Shown here: positions 1 through 8,477 of the stretch, in pieces | Layout of the letters: every line of letters begins with the position of its first letter | How positions within the stretch are numbered: position 1 is the first letter of the stretch | From: Theocolax elegans | Taxonomy: Eukaryota > Arthropoda > Insecta > Hymenoptera > Cerocephalidae | Assembly (NCBI GenBank): GCA_026168455.1 | Contig: CM047425.1 | Span: forward strand, 47,068,362-47,132,361 | Length of the DNA stretch: 64,000 nucleotides | Reading direction: 5' to 3' | Program-made: the position numbers and the translations under genes | The notes under the pieces: model-generated | Told to the model about the DNA's origin: nothing | What the model saw: only the letters and a program-made list of their open reading frames with translations | Database searches by the model: none

Positions 1-814
1 GGAGACCAATTTATGGTAGCCAAATCTCTGTTGAAAGCAGATAAATCCCGTTTAGTAAATGCACGTGAACTGAAGGAGAATCTCGAACTTGAAGGCGACT
101 CATACGCCAAACTGACGAATAAAACATCATGATCAGAGATATCAGGGTAACTATATTGCTCGAATATTCTAACTTTAGATAAATCACTGACACAAACATA
201 ATCAATGGCCGTGTGTGAGTCGTCTCTCACTCTATGATGCGTAGCGCCAAAGGGCAAACGTTGCAGACCACATGTGTCAAATGATTCCGAAAGAATAACT
301 TGAGGTGTTGAGACTACATTCCAATTAACATTGAGGTCCCCGAGTAAAATAATATTGTCACAACTATTGTTATGATTTAGAATAGCCTCCTCGACCGTGC
401 CCCAATAACCTGCCTTAGGAGACTATAGACGACAATAAATAACAAATTATGGCCGCACAGAGTTAATTCAACCAACAAATATTCTGGACGCTTAATATAA
501 TATGTAGGCTGCGGAGATGAACCACAGAAACGCGATTTTAGATTATTTCTAGCATATAGAGCCACTCCTCCCCCAATTTTACCTACTCGATCCGTCCGAT
601 ATAGAGTATAATCAGGAATTTCTATAAATGCTTTGAGTGAAGAAGATGACATCCACGATTCACTAACAGCTAAGATATCGAGATCATGTTTTGTAACAAC
701 GTTTTTTATACTAGAAAAGTGTGCTGATACTGATTGAGCATTATAGTGTCCAATATTCAAATTTTGCCGCATTGAAGAATTCGTGCTACACGTGTGGTTA
801 ATATTAACAGCCAT
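1..814 (-). pseudogene. Element A ORF2, endonuclease domain, frameshifted and incomplete
   Basis: The ATG at 814-812 lies inside the end of ORF1 and overlaps it by 11 bases, a usual arrangement in non-LTR elements. The translation has the N-terminal AP-endonuclease features: GHYNAQS, then AVSESW (catalytic Glu), then GGGVALYARN and VVYS. One base is missing near 421-424, after which the frame changes. In the new frame GDLNVNW, HHRVRDDSRTAIDYV and ISDHDVLF supply the remaining catalytic block with its Asp/Asn and final Asp-His. The RT domain would follow beyond position 1. The single visible frameshift suggests a fairly young but inactive copy. Confidence 0.8.
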
Positions 815-2195
815 AATTAATATGTGACATTTTATGTACAATTTTGCTACGCAATATAGGACAATTGGCCTTATCATTAGCCGCGTGGGAATGATTTGAG
901 TAGCCTGCTGAAATACAATTAGTACATTTAAGTGCTTGCCTCGAATTACAATCCCTAGAATTATGATCACCCGAACATAATTGGCAACAAAGTCTCTCCT
1001 TACAATCCTTCGCGATATGATTAAAGCCGCAACATTTATAACACTGTAAAACATTTATATAATCTTCCAACCTGCACGAACACCAACCGATGTTGACTCT
1101 TTTACGACTGACTAAAGCCTCTCTGCACTCGGGTTGCATTTCCACAATACATGAACGAAACTTATTATTATTCCTAGGAGGATACAGGTAAACAACTTTA
1201 AAATTATTACTAGACATATTATCGAAATTTTGCTCGGCTATACACTTTGATATATCATTACCCTGCAGATCCACCGGAATACCATAAATAATCACTCGAG
1301 GATTCAATTTAAGGTCAGACTTAATCTCAAGACCAGCCTCCTCAAGTGCCGGGATATTTTTAAGAGAACATGGATCGATGTTACCACCTTCAATAGCAAC
1401 CGAATTGTTAGGACAATTATAAATCTTCTTAATGCTCATCTTCAATTTGACGGGATCTATACATTTTTTTAGTGCTTCCTTAGTTAGATTAGACGAAACG
1501 AATTTTTCGTTGGAGTGTTCGCATGGTCCGATAATCACTCTGCTAGATGAATTAACAGCAAAAGACTTCACTCTAGACGTTAAAGACTTATCCGTTGGCG
1601 CATGACGAGTGGAACCTACTGCATTAGAAAAGGAAACAATGTTAGCATAGCTTGGCCTCAAAATATCGCCCGTTCCCGACGAATTACACAAAAGAATAAC
1701 CTGTGATATATTCTCAAGCTTGTTACATGTATCAACAAAAATATTTCTCGACTTTTGTAACGTATTTGTATACTGCTGTATAGCATTTTTACAACTAAGC
1801 GGCTCGAACGCAGCGAGCTGAGCTGAGTACGCAGTTGACAATAAATTAATTGCATCGCAAAAGCCGTTTATAGCAGATTGAAGACAGTCTTTTTGCTCTT
1901 TATTCTTTTCGCTAGAAAGCCACGACAATAATAACTCGCGATCCTTACTTACATTACTTATAATACTTTGTACTTCGCAAACCGTAAGAATAGCAGCTGT
2001 TTCAGTTGTACTCAAACTGTCAACATCACGCTCTTCCATATCGCTCAATCTGCGCCGTTTGCTGGAAGCAGGCACCTGTGGATCCCGAGAGGTGTCGCCA
2101 CCCGACCGCGCCTGGATGACTAATTGCCTTTGTAGATCGACATGTGGAAAAGGCTCACCTCTAACCTCCCAAGACTTCTTGACGTCGAAAACCAA
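804..2195 (-). CDS. Element A ORF1, gag-like nucleic-acid-binding protein with CCHC knuckles
   Basis: ORF1 proteins of non-LTR elements package their RNA into RNPs. Near the C-terminus there are consecutive zinc knuckles: CYKCCGFNHIAKDC, then CCQLCSGDHNSRDC, then a C-x2-C...H...C variant (CTNCISAGYSNHSHAANDKANC). A middle region (IIYGIPVDLQGNDI, then VYLYP) resembles the RRM-like segment before the knuckles in Jockey/R1-type ORF1. The frame is open from 2195 but the codon there is TTG. The first ATG is at 2039 (residue 53), just after a basic stretch SKRRRLSD that looks like a nuclear signal, so the true start is uncertain. No internal stop. ORF1 of elements B and E instead begins with a PHD-like finger. 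Confidence 0.85.
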   Translation of the reverse strand: MVFDVKKSWEVRGEPFPHVDLQRQLVIQARSGGDTSRDPQVPASSKRRRLSDMEERDVDSLSTTETAAILTVCEVQSIISNVSKDRELLLSWLSSEKNKEQKDCLQSAINGFCDAINLLSTAYSAQLAAFEPLSCKNAIQQYTNTLQKSRNIFVDTCNKLENISQVILLCNSSGTGDILRPSYANIVSFSNAVGSTRHAPTDKSLTSRVKSFAVNSSSRVIIGPCEHSNEKFVSSNLTKEALKKCIDPVKLKMSIKKIYNCPNNSVAIEGGNIDPCSLKNIPALEEAGLEIKSDLKLNPRVIIYGIPVDLQGNDISKCIAEQNFDNMSSNNFKVVYLYPPRNNNKFRSCIVEMQPECREALVSRKRVNIGWCSCRLEDYINVLQCYKCCGFNHIAKDCKERLCCQLCSGDHNSRDCNSRQALKCTNCISAGYSNHSHAANDKANCPILRSKIVHKMSHINYGC

Positions 2196-2359
2196 AATAA
2201 TGAATGCAAGACAGCAAAAAAAGAGAGGATAACACTCACCGCTGCGTCTTGCATAAAAGCGCTTGCAAGGAAGACCTGTAAAATCCGCCCGAAGGCGACA
2301 ATAATGCAGTAAGCTTGTTTTAAATAGAGCACAGAAATCGGCGGCCGTTCGTACTTACA

Positions 2360-3463
2360 GAGAGAGAGAATGAGAGAGAGAGTGTGAGAGAGAGAATGAG
2401 AGATAGAGACAGAGAACGAGAGGTACCGAGCAAGTAAGAATGAGGGAGAGTGAAGCAGTGCGAGAGTAAGAGTGAGTAAGAATGAGGGACTGTGTGAGGG
2501 AGAGAGTGAGAATGAGAGATAGAGAAAGAGAGTGAGAGAGAATGAGAAGTATAGAGAGAATGAGAGAGAGAGAGAGAGAATGGTAGATAGAGACAGAGAA
2601 CGAGAGGTACAGAGCGAGCAAGAATGACGGAGAGTGAAGGAGTGCGAGAGTAAGAGTGAGTAAGAATGAGGGACTGTGTGAGGGAGAGAGAGAAAATGAG
2701 AGATAGAGAGAATGAGAGAGAGAGAAAGAAAAATAGAGAAAGAGAGTGACAGAGAGAATGAGAGAGAGAGAGAATGAGAGAGAGAGAGAATGAGAGTGAG
2801 AATGAGAGACAGAGAGAATGAGATATAGAGAGAATGAGAGATAGAGAGAATGAGAGATAGGGAGAATGAGAGATGTAGAGAATGAGAGATAGAGATAATG
2901 AGAGAGAGAAAAAGAGAAACAGAGAAAGAAAGTGAGAGAGAGAATGAGAGAGAAAATGAAAGAAAGAGAGTGAGAGAGAGAATAAGAGAGAGAATGAAAG
3001 AGAGAGAGTGAGAGAGAGAATGAGAGAGAGAATGAGGGAGAGAGAATGAGGGATAGAGGCAGAGAAAGAGAGGTCCAGAGTGAGTAAGAATAAAGGAGAG
3101 TGAAGGAGTGCGAGAGTAAGAGTGAGTAAGAATGAGGGACTGTGTGTGGGAGAGAGAAATAATGAGAGATAGAGAGAATGAGAGATGGAGAGATAGAGAA
3201 ACAGAGTGAGAGAGAATGAGAGAAAGAGAATGAGAGAGAGAGAGAGAGAGAATGAGAGAGAGAGAGAATGAGTGAGAGAGGCAGAGAAAGAGAGGTCCAG
3301 AGTGAGTAAGAATAAAGGAGAGTGAAGGAGTGCGAGAGTAAGAGTGAGTAAGAATGAGGGACTGTGTGAGGGAGAGAGAAATAATGAGAGATAGAGAGAA
3401 TGAGAGATGGAGAGATAGAGAAACAGAGTGAGAGAGAATGAGAGAAAGAGAATGAGAGAGAGA
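2360..3463. repeat. GA-rich degenerate satellite array, block 1
   Basis: Imperfect runs of GAGAGAATGAGAGATAGAGA-like units. They are organised with a longer module beginning around GAACGAGAGGTACAGAGCGAG and ending GGGACTGTGTGAGGGA, seen near 2430-2500, 2600-2680, 3058-3150 and 3280-3370. Nearly stop-free reading on the CT strand gives a long Ser/Leu/His/Phe open frame that is compositional, not a gene. The part near 3280-3463 is nearly identical to 9965-10150. Confidence 0.97.
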
Positions 3464-3884
3464 TTTGATTTGATTTATTTATTGGGTAATGAGGGGTAAG
3501 ACCCCGTATACACTTCGGAAAATAACTGCGCACATTAATAATACTGATAAAAATAAGAGTATAAAAATATAAAAATATAAAAATATAAAAGTATAAAAGT
3601 ATAAATAAAAATATATACAAAAATAAAAAATAACAATAAAATATTTAACAATAGTAAAAAATAACAAATAACAATAAACATAATAAAAATAAATATAAAA
3701 ATAAAAATACGCAGCGCCAAAAGGAAAAAGCCAAGTAATAGCTAATTAAAAACCTAAAGATACAATAAACGCAGTAAATTAAAATATAACGACGGAAAAT
3801 ACAATAGTAAAATAATAACAATTCATAAAATGATACAAATAACGCACGAAAAATAAATTAACAATAAGTAACACTAGACATATA

Positions 3885-6800
3885 TTACACCTCCGGCAGG
3901 GAAGGGCAGCTTAACCCCTCACGCCTAACCCTCCCCTCCCAAGCCTGTCGGTCGAGCTCAGAAAGGTATAATGATAAGGATGATTTAAATGAGCTGAAGA
4001 GGAGAGGGTCGAAATTGGTGAACGGAAGGTGATTGATGAGGCGAGAGGCAGTGATGATAAAGGAGTTGTTTAGGGCTTCCGTTCTAGGGGGAGGATAAAA
4101 AAGGGACGAAGGTGGGAGACGTGAGGAAGAGCGGGAAGGAAAGGAAGCGTCTCGAATGGTGAAATGGCGAGCTATGTAAGAGGGGGAATTATGAGAGATG
4201 ATGTTATAAGCGGAAGTGGCAATGAAGTAGGATCGCCTAAGCTCGACCGACAGCCACCCCAGTTTAAGACGGTAAGGCGTAACATGCTCCCGCCACGGAA
4301 TCCCTCCCCAAACAAAACGGACACACGCATTTAGTAGCCTTTGCAGCTTTAAGTTTCTGGTAGCATCCAGGTCATGAAAAACCGCACATGCGTAATCAAA
4401 ATGCGGGAAGATTAAAGCCTCGACCAGCCTCTTCCTGTTTCGACGTGAGAGCGCTCGCTTAAAAAATCTTAAGGAGTGAAGAACTCCGTGAACCCTTTGT
4501 GACACTGACGCGACCTGGCGAGACCAATCCAGGGTAGGCGAAATCCAAACGCCTAAAGACTTGACTTCCGTCTCATAATCAAGAAAGCTATTCCCTATTG
4601 TAACCCTCGGGGCAGTGTCCAAGCCAATGCGCGAAATATAAGCCTGACTACCCAAGATCATCACCTTCGTTTTCCCCACATTTAAATTCAGTCCATTCGA
4701 CCTCGCCCAGTCGTTAACCGCATTTGCATCCTCCGAAATTCTCTGTACACCCTGATCGAGTTCGGTTGGGTAAAACGAGTGATAGATCTGGGTGTCATCT
4801 GCGAAGATCATGTAGTCTGAATGACTTAAAACACGTGGAAGATCATTTATAAAAATTGAGAATAACAATGGACCCAGGACACTGCCCTGAGGAACCCCCC
4901 TAGACGTGTCGAGCCAGGCCGAGGTCCTCCCCAGCTCATCCACTACCGCTTGGGAGCGACCCACCAGATAGTGGTAGAACCAGGTGATAACCGTATCCGA
5001 GCACCCCAGGGAGCGTAACTTGAGAATCAGCAAGTCATGCGGTACCGAATCAAAGGCTTTTGAAAAGTCGAACAAAACAAGAATGGTGATCTTACGCTTG
5101 TCTATGGCCCTCCTAATATCATCCAGGACCCCGATTAAAGCCGTCTGAGTACTATGCCCCCGGCGGAAGCCTGCTTGTCTCTCAATAATTAAATTATTGT
5201 AGTTAAGGTACTCTGTAAATTGCTCGTGAACTATCTTTTCAAGGATTTTAGAGACTTCACAGAGCTTTGCGATGGGCCTAGTGTCAGACGGCGAGATTAC
5301 TTTGCTCGACTTTGCTAACGGGAAAAGAAGAGACCTAGACCAGGGCTTAGGGAAGATTCCGGTAGAGAGGGATAAATTAAATAGGTCGGCCAAACAAGGC
5401 GCCAATTGTGTAGCTAAAAGTTTCAGCATCGGAACTGAAATACCATCATGTCCTGTAGCCTTGGAGGTGGCCCTGGAAATAAAAGAAAGTACTTTCTGTG
5501 AGGTGATAGGGACGAAGTTGAATGAAATTGACGGATAGGACAAGGGCAGGATGTCTGGTGTCGAGATGAGGGACTGAAGTTGATCAAATGAGAAAGGATG
5601 GGGTGAATAAGAAACAGATGCATAATGGATATTGAGCTGATCAAGTGAAAAAATGTTGAGAGGTGATTGAGATGATTTAGACGTGAGACCCATGATCCTG
5701 AGCTCTTTCCACAAGCCAGACGAGTTAGATGCAGATTCTATCTTATTATTAAAGTGCAGAAATTTACTGGAATCTATGTTATTTCTAACAAGATTACGCA
5801 GTTCCTTGTAGCATTGATAGTCCGAGCTCAGGCCAGTGGTCAAGAATCTCTTAAACGCCATATTGCGAGACTTAATTCTTTGTTTAATGAGTGGCGTAAT
5901 CCAGGATTTGTTGACGTTTTTAATGGTGATGAGCTTAGCAGGAGCGAGAGAGTCAATAGTATGAAGGATGGCAGTGACGAGGTTTGAAAGTAGAGTGCTG
6001 ATGGGAGTAAAGGATGGAGATGATGGTATTTGCGAATCCTGCAAAGAAAAATAATAAGGAGGGGAACGGCCAGACGACGTCGATGAAGGATGAGAAGTTG
6101 ATGACGTGGACAATACAGTGGAAGTACTAGGAATAGATGAAAGATGACAAAGTGTATTGGTGAAAAGGGCGGCAGCCTCCGGTGGATCAATCTGTACCAG
6201 GTTCCGCGAGTAGATCCTCTTCACAGCCGGCAATGGTTTGGTAAACTCCAAATTAAGAACAATAAAGTCATGTCCTGCTGCAAAGGGAACTGACGACTTA
6301 GAATAAGCGTAAGCTGGCGGAGGATTACGTGTAATAAATAGATCTAACCATGTATGAGATGAGTGCGTATGATGAGTAGGGTCAGATCGAATGAGGAAAA
6401 GGTTTAATGAATTTAAGTAAGAATCCAACATGGCGGACGCCCCATCTTTAGTACACATGTTAACATTAAAATCGCCTGTGATGACTAACTGGTCGCAAAT
6501 ATGTAAAAAATTTGTCAAAATATCAAAAAATTTAGACGGGTAGGCCGCTGAGGGTCTCCTGTACACCACACAGAACAACAGCGAGGCGGTATTGTTACTA
6601 ACGTGGAAAATCATGAACTCTGGAGTGTTGGAAAAGACAGGGTCGGAGTGGGCCAAAAGCCTAACATTAAGATTATTCCTGAAATAAGCCGCCACCCCTC
6701 CCCCCTCCTTACCAACTCGATCAAGTCTGTGCAAGGTGTAGTCAGGAAGGCCCAACATGTTGGAGGAATCATGTTCCGTGAGAAAGGTTTCAGATAAGGC

Positions 6801-6929
6801 AATGATATCATGATTTGATGGAAGGACTAAAGATTCAATGGATGCAAAATGGGTTTTCAAACGATTTATATTAACATGAAAAATGGAGAAGGAATTTTGC
6901 GAATGTAGTGACGTCTGGCCGGACAACCT
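3885..6929 (-). CDS. Element B ORF2: AP endonuclease plus reverse transcriptase
   Basis: About 1,014 codons with no internal stop. The endonuclease (residues about 1-210) shows HVNIN, LSETF (Glu), VVYRRP, GDFNVN, HTWLDLF and the final GHD. The RT (about 450-780) shows GHDGISVPML, DTRPIAKL, GFRRGHSTQTAL, LFDFSKAFDSVPHDL, SRGVPQGSVLGPLLF and the catalytic FADD near residue 708. The C-terminal region keeps conserved aromatic/Arg blocks seen also in D. It is in frame with the TGA that ends ORF1 (6932-6930). The first ATG is about residue 57, after the catalytic Glu, so ORF2 seems to need readthrough or reinitiation at a non-AUG codon (a TTG lies at 6926). The protein looks enzymatically complete; a defect in ORF1 is seen next door. 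Confidence 0.92.
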   Translation of the reverse strand, partial: RLSGQTSLHSQNSFSIFHVNINRLKTHFASIESLVLPSNHDIIALSETFLTEHDSSNMLGLPDYTLHRLDRVGKEGGGVAAYFRNNLNVRLLAHSDPVFSNTPEFMIFHVSNNTASLLFCVVYRRPSAAYPSKFFDILTNFLHICDQLVITGDFNVNMCTKDGASAMLDSYLNSLNLFLIRSDPTHHTHSSHTWLDLFITRNPPPAYAYSKSSVPFAAGHDFIVLNLEFTKPLPAVKRIYSRNLVQIDPPEAAALFTNTLCHLSSIPSTSTVLSTSSTSHPSSTSSGRSPPYYFSLQDSQIPSSPSFTPISTLLSNLVTAILHTIDSLAPAKLITIKNVNKSWITPLIKQRIKSRNMAFKRFLTTGLSSDYQCYKELRNLVRNNIDSSKFLHFNNKIESASNSSGLWKELRIMGLTSKSSQSPLNIFSLDQLNIHYASVSYSPHPFSFDQLQSLISTPDILPLSYPSISFNFVPITSQKVLSFISRATSKATGHDGISVPMLKLLATQLAPCLADLFNLSLSTGIFPKPWSRSLLFPLAKSSKVISPSDTRPIAKLCEVSKILEKIVHEQFTEYLNYNNLIIERQAGFRRGHSTQTALIGVLDDIRRAIDKRKITILVLFDFSKAFDSVPHDLLILKLRSLGCSDTVITWFYHYLVGRSQAVVDELGRTSAWLDTSRGVPQGSVLGPLLFSIFINDLPRVLSHSDYMIFADDTQIYHSFYPTELDQGVQRISEDANAVNDWARSNGLNLNVGKTKVMILGSQAYISRIGLDTAPRVTIGNSFLDYETEVKSLGVWISPTLDWSRQVASVSQRVHGVLHSLRFFKRALSRRNRKRLVEALIFPHFDYACAVFHDLDATRNLKLQRLLNACVRFVWGGIPWREHVTPYRLKLGWLSVELRRSYFIATSAYNIISHNSPSYIARHFTIRDASFPSRSSSRLPPSSLFYPPPRTEALNNSFIITASRLINHLPFTNFDPLLFSSFKSSLSLYLSELDRQAWEGRVRREGLSCPSLPEV

Positions 6930-8130
6930 TCATTTCGGAGGAGAGGAATTATTATTATTAGCCGTAAGTTCAGTTAAGTCTGTTTCCGAATAAATTGGGA
7001 TAAGCTGCCCTCCCTTAACTCTGCGCATAAAAACTGTGTAGTCCTTTACAATAGGTCCTCGCAAAGCCTAGGACCACGGAACGACGCAATGCCTTACTAA
7101 AAAGAGTGTGCAGCTCCTTGGGCCACAGTGCACGGATAAAGACTGACGAGTTCCCCCCCGAACCGAAGAGCGAATCGGTGGTTAAGCCTTTGAGAAGGCG
7201 CGCTTTTTCGAGGACTAAGTCCCTGGTTGATGGGGAGGAAACCCGGAAAACAATGCTCTTAAAACTGAAAGTACGAGCTGTCGACGTCGTTGGTCCCGGA
7301 TCTTGACTTCCTGGCCTGTTCCGGACAAGCCAAGGACGAATATCCACTATTTGCGAGCATACGCGAGGGAGGTTTATAGCTTTAAGGACCTTGTCCACCA
7401 CTTCTCCGTCCGAAGACGCCGAATCCACAGGGACGCCAACCAATAAAAGCTCGCATGTGTCGGACGAGGATGTAATTGCCGGTGACGCTGAAAACGATCT
7501 GCTGCTACGCACGTCCCCAATCAAGCCCCGGATCGACTCATTCGCCGCTTCCAACGCTCCCAGACGGTCCGAAACGCGGGAGAACTTCTCTTCAGTCGCC
7601 GCCTCAAGTTGAACAACCCGGGAGTTGAGATCTCGGATCTCGCTGGTCAATCCCTGTACCGAAGACTCGATGCGTGAAACCGTGCGCTCAAAATTCGCCT
7701 CTAAGCGGCTCGCGAAGTCCGAGAACAGAGCGGCCATGTCGACGGTACCAGTCGGTTGCGCGGGTAGGCCGGAGCAGCTATCAGTGGGCGCGGCGCCGCG
7801 AGGTTGCTTAGCAACCTGCGCACATGGCGGCGAAGTGGGCGAGGCTAAGCGTTTGGCCGTCCCCGTGGTGGGGGTCATAGTCGTGTGCGCGGCGCTTGGC
7901 GCGAGCTCAGCATCGGGAGAAACCGACCCGGGAAGTGCTGCCCCCTCATGCGACACGGACAAGGTAGGTTTCTTCGCGAGTCGACAGCAACGCGGTTCGC
8001 TCGAGTCAGGCAGCACAATGAAACAATTCGTATGGATGAGATTTCCACATCCCGGACATACCTCCGCGTGATCTTTTTTGATGATTCTTCTACCGCAGAC
8101 GAAACAGGTGGTCCGCGTAGCTGGCTGCAT
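6930..8130 (-). pseudogene. Element B ORF1: PHD-like finger, coiled coil, RRM-like domain; one frameshift
   Basis: ATG at 8130. The N-terminus has C-x2-C, then CPGCG, H-x2-C and CC, i.e. a PHD-like cross-brace finger, a feature of CR1-group ORF1 proteins. A Pro/Ala/Ser linker and a heptad-like coiled coil follow (near LTSEIRDLNSRVVQLEAA). Then comes an RRM-like block starting ELLLVGVPVDS, similar to KVTGIPITCTTS in element E. At about 7057 one G seems lost, so the original frame ends early at 7015. In the next frame the tail continues (KDYTVFMRRVKGGQLIPIY) to TGA at 6932-6930 and matches the E tail (IWTRDSILYVRKDDKSDRI). The in-frame TGA leads straight into ORF2. Confidence 0.85.
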
Positions 8131-8477
8131 CCTTCCAAGACAGAGATGTAGAGAGTCTTGAGAGTTGAGGGAGAGGTAATCGCGGCCGACCCCTTAGTAC
8201 AGGTGAGAGCCAGTAGGGGCGCTGATCTCCTGCGCGAAAATCTCCTCCGCTGAACCGCCAATTTGCGCGAAGAAGGTAACCTAACCTCTTCCAGTGGCCA
8301 ACTTTTGGAGGAGGAAATGGGGATTCCCGGGCGATAAAAAATACCTGGTATTATATCAGATCAAATCCGCCACTCCAGGGAACCCCTCCTCCTGGCTGAA
8401 AACTTGTGGAAGAATGTGTGAGCACTAGTAACACGAAACGAGCAAGAGCTGATATTAAGAACGTCCGTATACCCACC

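Larger units (their letters stand above)
1..2359 (-). mobile_element. Non-LTR retrotransposon A (5' portion, cut by window edge)
   Basis: Reads leftward with ORF1 (CCHC type) at 804-2195 and the start of ORF2 at 814. The 5' end abuts the GA-rich satellite at 2360. On the sense strand it begins GTAAGTACGAACGG, close to the 5' end of element E (GTAAGTACAAAC). The 5' leader is about 160 bp. The 3' half lies outside the window. The sense strand is the CT-rich strand, as for elements B-E. Clade is not certain: an AP-endonuclease non-LTR element of the CR1/Jockey/R1 radiation. Confidence 0.85.
3464..8477 (-). mobile_element. Non-LTR retrotransposon B, apparently full length (CR1-like)
   Basis: About 5.0 kb. 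The sense order is a 5' leader (8477-8131, about 350 bp), ORF1 (8130-6930), an in-frame TGA, ORF2 (to 3885), and an A+T-rich 3' UTR (3884-3464) ending AATAAATCAAATCAAAT. Both ends are flanked by (GA)n. The same flanks occur joined and uninterrupted at about 10130-10260, the empty site. The 5' end (GGTGGGTATACGGACGTTCTT) resembles that of E. A PHD-like ORF1 plus EN and RT suggests the CR1 group, though I cannot assign a named family. Confidence 0.9.

Noticed and set aside
2355..3620. 421-residue SLSLSHSL-type open frame
   Set aside because: Pure composition of the GA/CT satellite, continuing into the 3' UTR of element B.
7106..8151. Plus-strand frames opposite ORF1 of element B
   Set aside because: They are antisense shadows of the G+C-rich PHD-type ORF1.
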